A DNA stretch of 64,000 bases, from assembly GCA_934102215.1 (NCBI GenBank), contig CAKOSH010000001.1:124001-188000 (forward strand), read 5' to 3'. The notes beneath the pieces are model-generated. The model saw only the letters and a program-made list of their open reading frames with translations. It was not told the origin of the DNA and made no database searches. Source of the stretch: an uncultured Bacilli bacterium (lineage in GTDB: Bacteria > Bacillota_I > Bacilli_A > RF39 > UBA660). Positions 36,066 through 45,432 of the stretch are shown here, in pieces. How positions within the stretch are numbered: the first letter of the stretch is position 1; each line of letters begins with the position of its first letter. The position numbers were made by a program, and so were the translations under genes.

Positions 36066-36780
36066 TGATTTAGTTAATTATAAAAATATAAAAATAATTC
36101 AAGATAAAAATTATTTCAATTTTAGTTTGGATTCAGTGTTATTACCTAATTTTGTTACATTAAATCCAAATACAAAAAAGATCTTAGATTTATGTAGTGG
36201 AAACCTACCAATACCATTAATTTTAAGTACTAAAACCAATGCAAATATCTATGCAGTTGAACTTCAACAAGAAATATATGATTTAGCAAAAGAAACATTA
36301 AAAATAAATAATTTAGAAAATAGAATAACTTTATATAATGATAATGCAAAAAATATGACAAACAAGTTCGAAACTGACACATTTGATTTAATAACATGTA
36401 ATCCACCATATTTCAAATACAGCGATTCAAGTTTAATCAATGATAATATAATAAAATCAATAGCGAGACATGAGATAGAAATAAATATTGAAGATATTAT
36501 CAAAATATCAAAGAAATTGTTAAAAAATGGTGGTTCATTATCAATAGTACATCGTGCAGAAAGATTAATCGAAATAATAGAATTAATGAGAAAAAATAAT
36601 ATAGAACCAAAAAGGATAAGATTTATTTATCCTAAAGAGAATACTGAATCAAATCTAATATTAATTGATGGCAGAAAAAATGGTAATCCAGGTCTAAAAA
36701 TATTACCTCCATTAGTTGTGCATAATAATGATGGAAGCTATACAGAAGAAGTATTAAAAATGTTTGGAAGTGAAAATTAA
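36037..36780 (+). CDS. TrmN6-like tRNA/rRNA adenine-N6 methyltransferase (YabB)
   Basis: A 247-residue class I methyltransferase with the SAM motif LDLCSGNLPIPL and the N6-adenine/Gln methyltransferase motif CNPPYFKY. Synteny (ricT-yabB-rsmI) and the N-terminal FNFSLDSVLLPNF point to the tRNA1(Val) A37 N6-methyltransferase family. It overlaps ricT by 29 bp. Confidence 0.88.
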   Translation: MKENSTRKINDLVNYKNIKIIQDKNYFNFSLDSVLLPNFVTLNPNTKKILDLCSGNLPIPLILSTKTNANIYAVELQQEIYDLAKETLKINNLENRITLYNDNAKNMTNKFETDTFDLITCNPPYFKYSDSSLINDNIIKSIARHEIEINIEDIIKISKKLLKNGGSLSIVHRAERLIEIIELMRKNNIEPKRIRFIYPKENTESNLILIDGRKNGNPGLKILPPLVVHNNDGSYTEEVLKMFGSEN

Positions 36781-37619
36781 TGATACAAAAAAGTTATGAG
36801 AATAGTGAATATGGAAAACTATATTTAATACCAACACCAATAGGTAATTTAGATGATATTACTTTAAGAGCAATTAAAACATTAGAAATGGTCGATATAG
36901 TTTATGCAGAGGATACAAGAGAAACATTAAATTTACTTAAATATTTAAAAATCAATAAAAAAGTTGAATCATGCCATAAATATACAGAAATGAAACACAA
37001 AGATAAAATAGTTCAAATATTAAAATCAGGTAAGAATATAGGATATGTAACAGACAGAGGAACACCTCTTATAAGTGATCCTGGAAATGTAATTGTTGAT
37101 GAATCAATAAAAGAAAATATTACAGTAATTGCTCTACCAGGACCTAATGCATTATTACCAGCAATAAATATGTCTGGACTAAGTAATGAAAAATTTTTAT
37201 TTTATGGATTTTTAAATAGTAAACAATCACTTGCGAAGAAAGAACTAATAGATTTAAAAGATATAAAACAAACAATAATATTTTACGAGTCCCCTCATAG
37301 AATAACAGACACATTATCACAAATATTAGATGTATTTGGTAATAGAAATATAGCAATAGTAAGAGAAATATCAAAACTACATGAAGAAGTAATACGAGAT
37401 AATATTGAAAATATTTTAAAAATATCTGATACATTAAAGGGAGAAATGGTTATAATAGTAGAGGGTAACACAAAGGAAGAAATGCTAGAAGTAAACTATA
37501 CTGAAGAAATAAACAAGTTATTAACACAAGGTTATTCTAAAAGAGATGCAATAAGAGAAATAGCTGATAAATATAATGTTAGTAAAAACAAACTATATAA
37601 TGAATTTAAGGAGAATTAG
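36780..37619 (+). CDS. rsmI: 16S rRNA (cytidine1402-2'-O)-methyltransferase RsmI
   Basis: A 279-residue tetrapyrrole-methylase fold protein with PTPIGNLDDIT and AEDTRET near the N-terminus and the later DRGTPLISDPG motif typical of RsmI. It modifies the ribosomal P-site nucleotide C1402. Its ATG shares a base with the upstream stop. Confidence 0.95.
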   Translation: MIQKSYENSEYGKLYLIPTPIGNLDDITLRAIKTLEMVDIVYAEDTRETLNLLKYLKINKKVESCHKYTEMKHKDKIVQILKSGKNIGYVTDRGTPLISDPGNVIVDESIKENITVIALPGPNALLPAINMSGLSNEKFLFYGFLNSKQSLAKKELIDLKDIKQTIIFYESPHRITDTLSQILDVFGNRNIAIVREISKLHEEVIRDNIENILKISDTLKGEMVIIVEGNTKEEMLEVNYTEEINKLLTQGYSKRDAIREIADKYNVSKNKLYNEFKEN

Positions 37620-37620
37620 T

Positions 37621-38175
37621 ATGAAGTTAGTCGTAGGACTTGGAAATCCAGATAAAAAATATGAGAAAACAAGACACAACTGTGGTTTTAGAGCCATAGA
37701 CTTTTATGCTGAAAAAAACAATTTAACATTTAAATCAAAATTTAAAGGATTATATTGTGAACAACTTGTTAACAATGAAAAATTAATTCTATTAAAACCA
37801 CAAACATATATGAACTTATCAGGAGAATCAGTAATCGAATTTGTTAAATACTATAACATTGACTTAAAAGATATAATGGTAATATATGATGACATTGATT
37901 TTGAAGTGGGAACATTCAAAATAAAAAGAAATGGTAGTGCAGGTGGACACAATGGTATTAAAAATATAATTGAACACTTAAAAACAGAAAACATACAAAG
38001 AATAAGAATAGGTATTTCTAAGAATCATATACCACTAGATAAATATGTCATTGAAAAATTTACACAAGAAGAAGATGAAAAAATTAATCAAATATTACCA
38101 ACAATTTCAAATATAATTGAAGATTTTACAATGTATGATATAGATAAACTAATGGAAAAATACAATAGGAATTAA
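37621..38175 (+). CDS. pth: Peptidyl-tRNA hydrolase
   Basis: The 184-residue enzyme cleaves peptidyl-tRNAs released prematurely. It shows GLGNPDKKYEKTRHN with the catalytic His, the PQTYMNLSG motif and GGHNGIKN. AAGGAG within the rsmI tail fixes ATG 37621; an upstream in-frame ATG would overlap rsmI by 44 bp. It is directly followed by mfd. Confidence 0.95.
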   Translation: MKLVVGLGNPDKKYEKTRHNCGFRAIDFYAEKNNLTFKSKFKGLYCEQLVNNEKLILLKPQTYMNLSGESVIEFVKYYNIDLKDIMVIYDDIDFEVGTFKIKRNGSAGGHNGIKNIIEHLKTENIQRIRIGISKNHIPLDKYVIEKFTQEEDEKINQILPTISNIIEDFTMYDIDKLMEKYNRN

Positions 38176-38176
38176 T

Positions 38177-41100
38177 ATGAAAAATAAGCTATATGAAGAA
38201 CTATTTGATTTTGATATTTCTAATATAAAGAAAATATCAGTAAGTAAGAATGAAATATATAACCAATTATTGTTATATATCTTTTTTACGTCTAAAAAAA
38301 ATATTCTTCTAGTAGTACCAACACTTAATGAAGCAACTGAAATCTATAATGAAATGAAAAACTATTTAGATGAAGTATATTTATTTCCAGAAGATGACTT
38401 CATGACTAAAAAAGCAATAGCGAGTTCACCAGAACTACTATACATGAGAGCTAATATTCTAAATAAATTCGAACAAGATACTAAAAAGATAATCATAGTT
38501 CACCTAAACAGTTTTATAAAAAAAATACCTGCACCATCTAGTTATAAAGAAAATAGAATTAACTTAAAAATAAATAATGAAATCAATAGAGAAGAATTTA
38601 TTAATAAATTAGTTAAAATTGGATATAGAAAAGAAAGTATGGTATATGAAACATCTGACTTCGCAGTTAGAGGCTTTATCATTGATATTTATCCAATTAA
38701 TGAAGAAAATCCAATAAGAATAGAACTCTTTGATGATACTATTGAAAAGATTAAATATTTTGATGCAGTAACTCAAAAATCAATAAAAGAAATAGAAGAA
38801 ATAACAATATCACCAATTAAAGATGACTTTGATAACAATAATTCATCAATAAGAGATTACAATAAAGATGGAATAGTTCTATTTCACAATTATAATCAAC
38901 TCTTAAATCAAGAAAAAATGATAGCTCCTCAAATAAAATATTTGGATATACAAAGTGAATTATTTAAAGTATCAAAATTAGTAAAAGATGAAGACATATA
39001 TTTAGATACAATTAATAATAAAAATGCAGATATCAAAATAGAAGCTGAGCCAATAGAAAACTATAGTTCTAATAAAGAAAAATTCTTTAATGATATAAAA
39101 TTAAGTGGAGGAACACTTTATACAACTAACAAATTATTAACAGAAGAAGTCAAAAAATATGATAAAAACATAAAAATAGAGAATTACACATTAAATCATG
39201 GATTCATATATAAAAATAAACCATATTTTTCAGAATTTGATTTATTTGAATCTCAAAATAAGAAAGAATTAATCAAAGGAACATCACTTGGCAGTAAAAT
39301 AATGTCAATAGATAGTATAAAACCAGGTGACTATGTAGTACATAGAAAATCAGGAATTGGTATATATATGGGCCTTACAACTATAGAGAAAAAAGGCTTA
39401 AAAAGAGATTACTTACTTATACAATATAAAGGTAATGATAAATTATATATGCCTGTAGAAGACATCACAAAATTATATAAATACTCTTCTAAAGAAGGAG
39501 TAAAACCACCTATTAATAAGTTAAATAGTGTAGAATGGACTAAAACAAAATTAAGAATAAAAGAAAGAATCAAAAATATAACTGGTGAATTACTAAAAAT
39601 ATATCAAGAAAGAAATAAAGCAACAATAGAACCATTTAAAAAAGATGATGAAGAACAATTAATATTCGAGTCAGAATTTGGATATGAAGAAACAGTAGAT
39701 CAATTAAAAGCAAGTGAAGAAATAAAAAGAGATTTAGAAAAGCCAAGACCTATGGAAAGACTTCTTTGTGGAGATGTTGGTTATGGCAAAACAGAAGTAG
39801 TTTTTAGAGCAATATTTAAAACAGTTATGAATGGTAAACAAGTAGCATATCTATGTCCAACAACATTACTTTCTCATCAACAATACGATTCAGCATTAAA
39901 AAGATTTCAAAATCATGGAGTAAACATAGATTTAATTAATAGACATTTTACTAATAAACAAGTTCAAGAAAAACTAAAAAGATTAAAAGAAGGTAAAATA
40001 GATATAATTTTTGGAACACATAGACTTTTAAGTAATGATGTTGAATTTAAAGATTTAGGACTTCTTGTTATAGATGAAGAACATCGTTTTGGTGTAGAGC
40101 AAAAAGAAAAAATAAAAAAATTAAAATCAAATGTTCATGTTTTATCAGTTTCAGCAACACCTATCCCAAGATCACTTCAAATGTCACTCGTTGGTATAAG
40201 AGATTTATCATTAATTGAAAGTGCACCTAGAAATAGATATCCAGTTCAAACATATGTTATTGAATATAATGAAATGTTAATAAGAGAAGCTATTCTAAAA
40301 GAAATGAGTAGAAATGGACAATCATATATTCTATATAACAATATTACAAATATGGAACAATTAACAGAAAAATATAAGAAACTTATTCCAGAAGCAAGGA
40401 TATGTTTTGCTCATGGAAAAATGTCTAAAAATGAAATGCAAGATATAATATATGACTTTACAAATAAGAAATATGATGTATTAATAAGCACAACAATTAT
40501 AGAAAATGGTATAGATATTCCTAATGCTAATACAATAATTGTTATTGATAGTGATAGATTTGGATTAAGTCAACTTTACCAAATAAGAGGTCGTGTAGGC
40601 CGCGGTAACAGGATTGCTTATGCATACTTAATGTATAAAAAAGAGAAAGTATTAAACACAACTGCGTTAAAGAGACTTGATGCTATAAAAGAATTTACTG
40701 AACTTGGAAGTGGATACAAAATTTCAATGAGAGATTTAGCTATCAGGGGAGCAGGAGATATTCTTGGTAAAGAGCAAGCAGGATTTATAGATTCAGTCGG
40801 AGTAAGTATGTATATGGAACTAGTCAATGAAGAAATAAATGGTATCACAGTAGATGAAAATGAAGAAAAAGAACCAATACCAATTGATATACAAACTCAT
40901 ATTGATAAATGTTATACAGATGAAAGCGATGTAATTATAGAACTTCATAAAAAGATAAATGGAATAACAACAAGAAAAGAATTAAACGAAGTATTATCAG
41001 AAATAAGAGATAGATTTGGCATGACAAATAAAGAATTAGAAATTTATGCTCATGAAAAATACCTTGAAAAATTATTAATGATTACAAACATAAAACTACT

Positions 41101-41335
41101 TGAAAATGATAATCTAAAATCAGTATTAAAATTAAAGAAAGAAGTTTTTGAAGATATAAATATAGAAGAGTTATTCGTAGAATCAACAAAGATAACAACA
41201 AAATTCAATTTTCAATATAAAGGTGGTTCAATATTAATAACACTTCTAAAAGCAACATTAGAGAAAAACTATATCTATTATTTAGAAGATTTACTTGAAG
41301 TAATATATAATATGAAATTTAAGTATAATAAATAA
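38177..41335 (+). CDS. mfd: Transcription-repair coupling factor Mfd
   Basis: A 1052-residue SF2 translocase: UvrB-like N-terminal modules, the RNA-polymerase interaction domain (GDYVVHRKSGIGIY), helicase motifs GDVGYGKTEV and DEEHRFG, and a C-terminal TRCF domain. It removes stalled RNA polymerase and recruits UvrA. It is some 100 residues shorter than the typical 1150-1180, mostly in the N-terminal half. Confidence 0.96.
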   Translation: MKNKLYEELFDFDISNIKKISVSKNEIYNQLLLYIFFTSKKNILLVVPTLNEATEIYNEMKNYLDEVYLFPEDDFMTKKAIASSPELLYMRANILNKFEQDTKKIIIVHLNSFIKKIPAPSSYKENRINLKINNEINREEFINKLVKIGYRKESMVYETSDFAVRGFIIDIYPINEENPIRIELFDDTIEKIKYFDAVTQKSIKEIEEITISPIKDDFDNNNSSIRDYNKDGIVLFHNYNQLLNQEKMIAPQIKYLDIQSELFKVSKLVKDEDIYLDTINNKNADIKIEAEPIENYSSNKEKFFNDIKLSGGTLYTTNKLLTEEVKKYDKNIKIENYTLNHGFIYKNKPYFSEFDLFESQNKKELIKGTSLGSKIMSIDSIKPGDYVVHRKSGIGIYMGLTTIEKKGLKRDYLLIQYKGNDKLYMPVEDITKLYKYSSKEGVKPPINKLNSVEWTKTKLRIKERIKNITGELLKIYQERNKATIEPFKKDDEEQLIFESEFGYEETVDQLKASEEIKRDLEKPRPMERLLCGDVGYGKTEVVFRAIFKTVMNGKQVAYLCPTTLLSHQQYDSALKRFQNHGVNIDLINRHFTNKQVQEKLKRLKEGKIDIIFGTHRLLSNDVEFKDLGLLVIDEEHRFGVEQKEKIKKLKSNVHVLSVSATPIPRSLQMSLVGIRDLSLIESAPRNRYPVQTYVIEYNEMLIREAILKEMSRNGQSYILYNNITNMEQLTEKYKKLIPEARICFAHGKMSKNEMQDIIYDFTNKKYDVLISTTIIENGIDIPNANTIIVIDSDRFGLSQLYQIRGRVGRGNRIAYAYLMYKKEKVLNTTALKRLDAIKEFTELGSGYKISMRDLAIRGAGDILGKEQAGFIDSVGVSMYMELVNEEINGITVDENEEKEPIPIDIQTHIDKCYTDESDVIIELHKKINGITTRKELNEVLSEIRDRFGMTNKELEIYAHEKYLEKLLMITNIKLLENDNLKSVLKLKKEVFEDINIEELFVESTKITTKFNFQYKGGSILITLLKATLEKNYIYYLEDLLEVIYNMKFKYNK

Positions 41336-41366
41336 AAAAATTACCAAAATATTACTAGGTGATTTA

Positions 41367-41861
41367 ATGCAAACAACTGGTATAATAAGAAAAATAGATG
41401 AACTTGGTAGAATAGTATTACCAAAAGAATTAAGAAAGTATCTAAATATAAATCCAGGAGACGACTTTCAAATAACAATCGAAAATGAAAAAATAATATT
41501 AGAAAAATATTCAAGATTACAAAATGAAGAACTAGAGTTAATACATCTTATTAACTGTTTTTCAAGTATAACAAATTATAGTATCTACTTAGTAATAAAT
41601 AATAAAATAGTAAATAGTGAATACGAAGAAATTACAAAAGAAGTTCAAAATATTATTCAAGAAAGAAAAATATATATAGATGAAACAAATAAAATAAATA
41701 TTACAAATACAATCACAAATAAAGACAAAATCATAATAAATCCAATTATATTAGATAGCGATTTACTAGGTACAATTATCATAACAGGAAAAGAAGGTAT
41801 TAAAAATATGATAGACATATCAAAGATAATTGAAAGAATAATAAAATTAAAATATATGTAA
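41367..41861 (+). CDS. spoVT: Stage V sporulation regulator SpoVT
   Basis: A 164-residue protein: an N-terminal AbrB-type swapped-hairpin domain (TGIIRKIDELGRIVLPKELR) and a C-terminal GAF-like domain (about 55-164). Together with the position right after mfd this is SpoVT, the forespore regulator made under SigG, rather than AbrB, which lacks the GAF part. AGGTG precedes the ATG. The usual length is 178. Confidence 0.9.
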   Translation: MQTTGIIRKIDELGRIVLPKELRKYLNINPGDDFQITIENEKIILEKYSRLQNEELELIHLINCFSSITNYSIYLVINNKIVNSEYEEITKEVQNIIQERKIYIDETNKINITNTITNKDKIIINPIILDSDLLGTIIITGKEGIKNMIDISKIIERIIKLKYM

Positions 41862-41887
41862 AAATATGTCAAAAAATGTAATATAGA

Positions 41888-41916
41888 TTGAATAAAAATA
41901 AATACTTTTGTATTAT
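41888..41916 (+). promoter_or_regulatory. Promoter for the small membrane gene and tatD (near-leaderless)
   Basis: TTGAAT (41888-41893), a 17-bp spacer, and TATTAT (41911-41916). Transcription should start about 41923, where an in-frame GTG begins the next gene. Confidence 0.6.
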
Positions 41917-41922
41917 TAAATT

Positions 41923-42123
41923 GTGATTATTATGAAAAAAATATTAGGAAGTATAAGAAATAAACCTATGATATCTTTTACTTTGTTTTTATGTACAACT
42001 TTATTATTAATGATACTTTTATTACTAAATGTGAGTAATATTTATTATATTTTATTAATACCTTTTATTACTTATTATATCAATAAGATAGTTTATATTA
42101 AATTATTTGGAATAAATTACTAA
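41923..42123 (+). CDS. Small two-helix membrane protein
   Basis: Sixty-three to sixty-six residues with two hydrophobic helices and a basic N-terminus; I recognise no family. The start is GTG 41923 or ATG 41932. Neither has a ribosome site, and the promoter places the transcript 5' end at about 41923, so the mRNA is probably leaderless or nearly so. Its stop shares a base with the tatD ATG. Confidence 0.6.
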   Translation: MIIMKKILGSIRNKPMISFTLFLCTTLLLMILLLLNVSNIYYILLIPFITYYINKIVYIKLFGINY

Positions 42124-42863
42124 TGATAGATACACATGCTCATATATTAAGTGAGTTTTATGATGATATAGATGAGTTAATAGAGGAATTAAAGAATAAA
42201 GATATAATAAAAGTAATAAATTGTGCAGATTCAATAGAAACATCAAAAGAAGTATTAAATATATATAATAAATATGAGGGATACTTATTGCCAGCAGTAG
42301 GAATACACCCTGAAAATATTGATAACAGTAATCTTGAGACTATAGAAAATATAATAAAAGAACATAAAGTGTTTGCCATAGGTGAAATAGGTCTTGATTA
42401 TCATTATAACGATGAAAATAAAGATGAACAAAAAGAATATTTTATTAAACAATTAGATCTTGCATTAAAATATGATTTACCAGTAATAATTCATATAAGA
42501 GAAGCAATGCAGGAATGTTTTGATATACTTAAAACAAGAAAGAATAGAGGAATAATTCATTGTTTTAATGGAAGTGTTGAAATGGCACGTGAATATATAA
42601 AATTAGGATATAAACTTGGTATAGGAGGAGTTTTAACATTCAAAAACTCTAAACTTTATGAAGTGATAGAAAAAATAGATTTAAAAGATATAGTACTAGA
42701 AACAGATAGTCCATTCTTATCACCAGAACCATTTAGAGGTAAAAAGAATAAACCATGTAATGTTCTTTATGTAGCAAAAAGAATAGCAGAAATAAAAAAT
42801 ATATCATTAGAAGAAGTAATAAACACAACAACTGCAACAGCAAAGCAAATTTTTGACATTTAA
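42123..42863 (+). CDS. tatD: TatD-family metal-dependent hydrolase
   Basis: A 246-residue amidohydrolase-like barrel with metal ligands in DTHAHI, GIHPEN, IGEIGLDYHY, IIHIREA and ETDSPFL. TatD-type proteins are DNases/hydrolases linked to DNA repair and quality control. The order spoVT, (small gene), tatD, 3D-domain gene, rsmA follows B. subtilis yabD-yabE-ksgA. Confidence 0.93.
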   Translation: MIDTHAHILSEFYDDIDELIEELKNKDIIKVINCADSIETSKEVLNIYNKYEGYLLPAVGIHPENIDNSNLETIENIIKEHKVFAIGEIGLDYHYNDENKDEQKEYFIKQLDLALKYDLPVIIHIREAMQECFDILKTRKNRGIIHCFNGSVEMAREYIKLGYKLGIGGVLTFKNSKLYEVIEKIDLKDIVLETDSPFLSPEPFRGKKNKPCNVLYVAKRIAEIKNISLEEVINTTTATAKQIFDI

Positions 42864-42900
42864 TAATACTTATTATATAATTTATTTAGGAGTAAGTATT

Positions 42901-43455
42901 ATGAAAAAATATATAAGAAGTAGAATATTTATGACAATAAAAGCTTGTATAGCTATCATAATAATTTTTTTCATTGGAAAAGAGAACTATGAAAATAAAT
43001 CTCTTTCAGTTTCAATGAACACTAATCTAAATAAATCAATAGATAAGCAAATTATACAAGATACACAAAATGAATTATATAAAGAAGGAATTTATAATCC
43101 ATTATATACATTTACTGGTGAATTAACTGGATACGCCGGAGATTGTCCTTTATGCTCTGGATATTTAGCATGTCCGCCTAGAACAAATGTATTAAAAGAA
43201 GGAATATATTATAAAGATAAAACATATGGAACAGTAAGAATAGTAGCTAGTAGTAAGGATTATCCATGCGGTACTATATTAAAATTTAATGTTAACAAGT
43301 TATCACAAGAACCTATAATTGCTATAGTATTAGATAGAGGAGTAAGTGGAAATGTAATAGATTTACTTACAGAAACAGAAGAAAATGCAATAAAAAATAT
43401 AGGTAGAGTTAGAAACCTTGAATTTGAAGTATTAAGAAAAGGATGGAAAAAATGA
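42901..43455 (+). CDS. Secreted 3D-domain (RpfB/YabE-type) cell-wall protein
   Basis: A 184-residue protein with an N-terminal signal/anchor helix (about 11-27) and a C-terminal 3D (double-psi barrel) domain: GELTGYAGD, PCGTILKF, and IVLDRG followed by VIDLL supply the typical aspartates. The domain occurs in lytic transglycosylases and resuscitation-type factors such as YabE, without the G5 and DUF348 repeats of that protein. Unusually it has four cysteines in the domain. AGGAG fixes ATG 42901. Its stop overlaps the rsmA start (ATGA). Confidence 0.82.
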   Translation: MKKYIRSRIFMTIKACIAIIIIFFIGKENYENKSLSVSMNTNLNKSIDKQIIQDTQNELYKEGIYNPLYTFTGELTGYAGDCPLCSGYLACPPRTNVLKEGIYYKDKTYGTVRIVASSKDYPCGTILKFNVNKLSQEPIIAIVLDRGVSGNVIDLLTETEENAIKNIGRVRNLEFEVLRKGWKK

Positions 43456-44240
43456 GTAATTTTGAATATAAAAAATCTTTAGGACAAAACTTTCTACAAG
43501 ATCAAAATATAATTAATAAAATTGCTTCATCAATAACGCCATCCAAAAACGATTTAATAATAGAAATAGGGCCAGGTGCAGGAGCACTTACAAAAGAACT
43601 AGTTAAAAAAGAATGTGATGTAATTTGCTTTGAAATAGATAAAAGATTAGAAAATATTTTAAATAAATTAGAAAGTGATAATAATAATTTAAAAGTAATA
43701 TTTGAAGACTTTTTGAAAGTAAACATTAAAACTTACATAGATACAAAAAAATACGATAAACTATACTTCGTAGGAAATCTTCCATATTATATAACAACAG
43801 CAATTATAAATAAAATAATAAAAGAATCAACTCCATACGAAATAGTAATAATGGTGCAAAAAGAAGTAGCTGAAAGATTTAATGCAACACCTGGTTCAAG
43901 AGAATATGGTTCATTATCAGTATTCTTGCAATATAATTTTGAAATAGAAAAAGTTTGTGATGTTAATAAGAAGTGTTTTGAACCAATACCTAAAGTAGAT
44001 AGTACTGTCATAAAATTTAAAACAACATCAAAATATAAAGAAAAAATAAAAAATGAAGATAAATTCTATAAAATAATTAAAGATTCATTCACACATAAAA
44101 GAAAAAATTTAAGAAATAACTTAATGAACTATGATTTATCAAAAATAGAAGAAATACTAAAAAAATATAATAAAGACTTAACTTCAAGAGCAGAATCATT
44201 AACAATAGAAGAATTTATAGATATATCAAATAATTTATAG
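43452..44240 (+). CDS. rsmA: 16S rRNA dimethyladenosine transferase RsmA (KsgA)
   Basis: A 262-residue methyltransferase that dimethylates A1518 and A1519 of 16S rRNA. It has SLGQNFLQD, SAM motif IEIGPGAGALT and NLPYYITT. ATG 43452 is chosen because AAAGGA lies 8 bases upstream and it forms an ATGA junction with the preceding gene; an ATG nine bases upstream overlaps the ribosome site. Confidence 0.95.
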   Translation: MSNFEYKKSLGQNFLQDQNIINKIASSITPSKNDLIIEIGPGAGALTKELVKKECDVICFEIDKRLENILNKLESDNNNLKVIFEDFLKVNIKTYIDTKKYDKLYFVGNLPYYITTAIINKIIKESTPYEIVIMVQKEVAERFNATPGSREYGSLSVFLQYNFEIEKVCDVNKKCFEPIPKVDSTVIKFKTTSKYKEKIKNEDKFYKIIKDSFTHKRKNLRNNLMNYDLSKIEEILKKYNKDLTSRAESLTIEEFIDISNNL

Positions 44241-44316
44241 CGAAAACAAATTATCAAAATAGATTGACTTAGATAATTTAATGTAGAGTTTTATAACAAA
44301 ACTAGATAAATTGATG

Positions 44317-44346
44317 GGAGATAGCGTAAATGTTATCTCTTTTTTA
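44317..44346 (+). terminator. Terminator between rsmA and yabG
   Basis: GAGATA (44318-44323) pairs with TATCTC (44334-44339) and is followed by six T. It lies about 75 bp after rsmA and separates it from the sporulation gene yabG. Confidence 0.65.
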
Positions 44347-44395
44347 TGCATAAAATTATTCTCAAAAAAATATACTTAATCAAGGCGAGGTAACT

Positions 44396-45151
44396 ATGTT
44401 AAAAGTTGGAGATTATGTGACACGTAAAAAATATGGAAATGATATTCTATTTAAAGTAGATAAAATCGTTAATAATACAGTTTATCTAAAAGGAGTAGAC
44501 ATTAGACTATACGCTGATTCTTCAAAGGAAGATTTAGTATTATCATCAATTTCTAAAAAAAAAGACGATTTTGACAAAATAAGAGAACTTAATATTAAAG
44601 ATTTTTTCTATATTCCAGGAACAATATTGCATTTAGATGCAGATCAAGAATATATAGATAAATGTAATGAATATTACAAAACTCAACAAATAAAAGCATT
44701 TTTATATAGATATAAAGAAAGTGAATTTAAAGACAATGTAATTAGTTTAATAAAGAAACATAATCCTAAAGTATTAGTTATAACAGGACATGATGCTTAC
44801 TACGCAAAGAGAAAAAATAATGAAAATTATAAGAATAGTAAATATTTTGTTGAAACTGTAAAAGAAGTAAGAAAGTTTAAAAATCAAAATGATCTTGCTA
44901 TTGTCGCAGGAGCATGTGGAAGTGATTTTATATCGCTAATAAAAGCAGGTTCAACATATGCTTCCAGTCCAGCACATGTAAATATTCATGCATTAGACCC
45001 AGCAATTATCGCATCAGGTATAGCACTCACAGACATTAATGAGCAAGTTGATATGGAAAATATAATAGAAAAAACAAAATACAAAAGCGATGGAATTGGA
45101 GGCATAAAATCAAAAGGTATGATGATAAGTGTATATCCAAGAAAGGAATAA
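44396..45151 (+). CDS. yabG: Sporulation-specific protease YabG
   Basis: YabG is a cysteine-type peptidase made late in the mother cell that processes spore coat proteins. The 251-residue protein matches the family: N-terminal GDYVTRKKYGND, HLDADQEYIDKC, VLVITGHDAYY, NSKYFVETVKE, AGACGSDF (conserved Cys) and SSPAHVNIHALDP. It is about 40 residues shorter than the B. subtilis protein. GGCGAGGT precedes the ATG. The position between rsmA and veg is identical in B. subtilis. No vegetative promoter is obvious after the terminator upstream, consistent with sporulation-sigma control, which I cannot demonstrate. Confidence 0.92.
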   Translation: MLKVGDYVTRKKYGNDILFKVDKIVNNTVYLKGVDIRLYADSSKEDLVLSSISKKKDDFDKIRELNIKDFFYIPGTILHLDADQEYIDKCNEYYKTQQIKAFLYRYKESEFKDNVISLIKKHNPKVLVITGHDAYYAKRKNNENYKNSKYFVETVKEVRKFKNQNDLAIVAGACGSDFISLIKAGSTYASSPAHVNIHALDPAIIASGIALTDINEQVDMENIIEKTKYKSDGIGGIKSKGMMISVYPRKE

Positions 45152-45152
45152 A

Positions 45153-45365
45153 ATGAACATAAATAAAATAAAAGAAGAAGTGTACAAATTAAAAGATAAA
45201 AAATTAAAAATTAAAGTAGTAATGAGAAGAAATAAATATGAATACTTAGAAGGTACAATAAAAGATTTTCATTCAAATATTTTTACAATTGATACCAATA
45301 AAGGATTAAGATCTTTTACATATGCTGATGTTGCTACAAAATCAGTAATATTAAGTAAAATTTGA
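45153..45365 (+). CDS. veg: Veg protein
   Basis: A 70-residue Veg-family protein with the central motif MRRNKYEYLEGTIKD. Veg is abundant in Firmicutes and has been linked to biofilm control and spore outgrowth, but its biochemical role is unclear. AAAGGA in the yabG tail fixes ATG 45153, one base after the yabG stop. Confidence 0.88.
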   Translation: MNINKIKEEVYKLKDKKLKIKVVMRRNKYEYLEGTIKDFHSNIFTIDTNKGLRSFTYADVATKSVILSKI

Positions 45366-45374
45366 CAAAATCAA

Positions 45375-45403
45375 TTGAAAAAGTACTTTAATTATATTAT
45401 AAT
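45375..45403 (+). promoter_or_regulatory. Vegetative promoter of spoVG
   Basis: TTGAAA (45375-45380), a 17-bp spacer, and TATAAT (45398-45403), 30 bp upstream of the spoVG start. This is SigA-like, whereas B. subtilis spoVG is driven by SigH. Confidence 0.75.
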
Positions 45404-45432
45404 TATATTATCTAATTATTAAGGAGGAAGTC

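Noticed and set aside
37144..37434. Long antisense reading frames within rsmI, gyrA, dnaX and several other genes
   Set aside because: They lie fully inside well-supported genes, have low-complexity Leu/Ile/Phe-rich translations and lack ribosome sites; they arise from the AT-rich codon use.
44241..44346. A small RNA gene between rsmA and yabG ending at the terminator
   Set aside because: TTGACT at 44264 has no -10 box at a workable distance, so there is no independent promoter; the hairpin is explained as the rsmA terminator.
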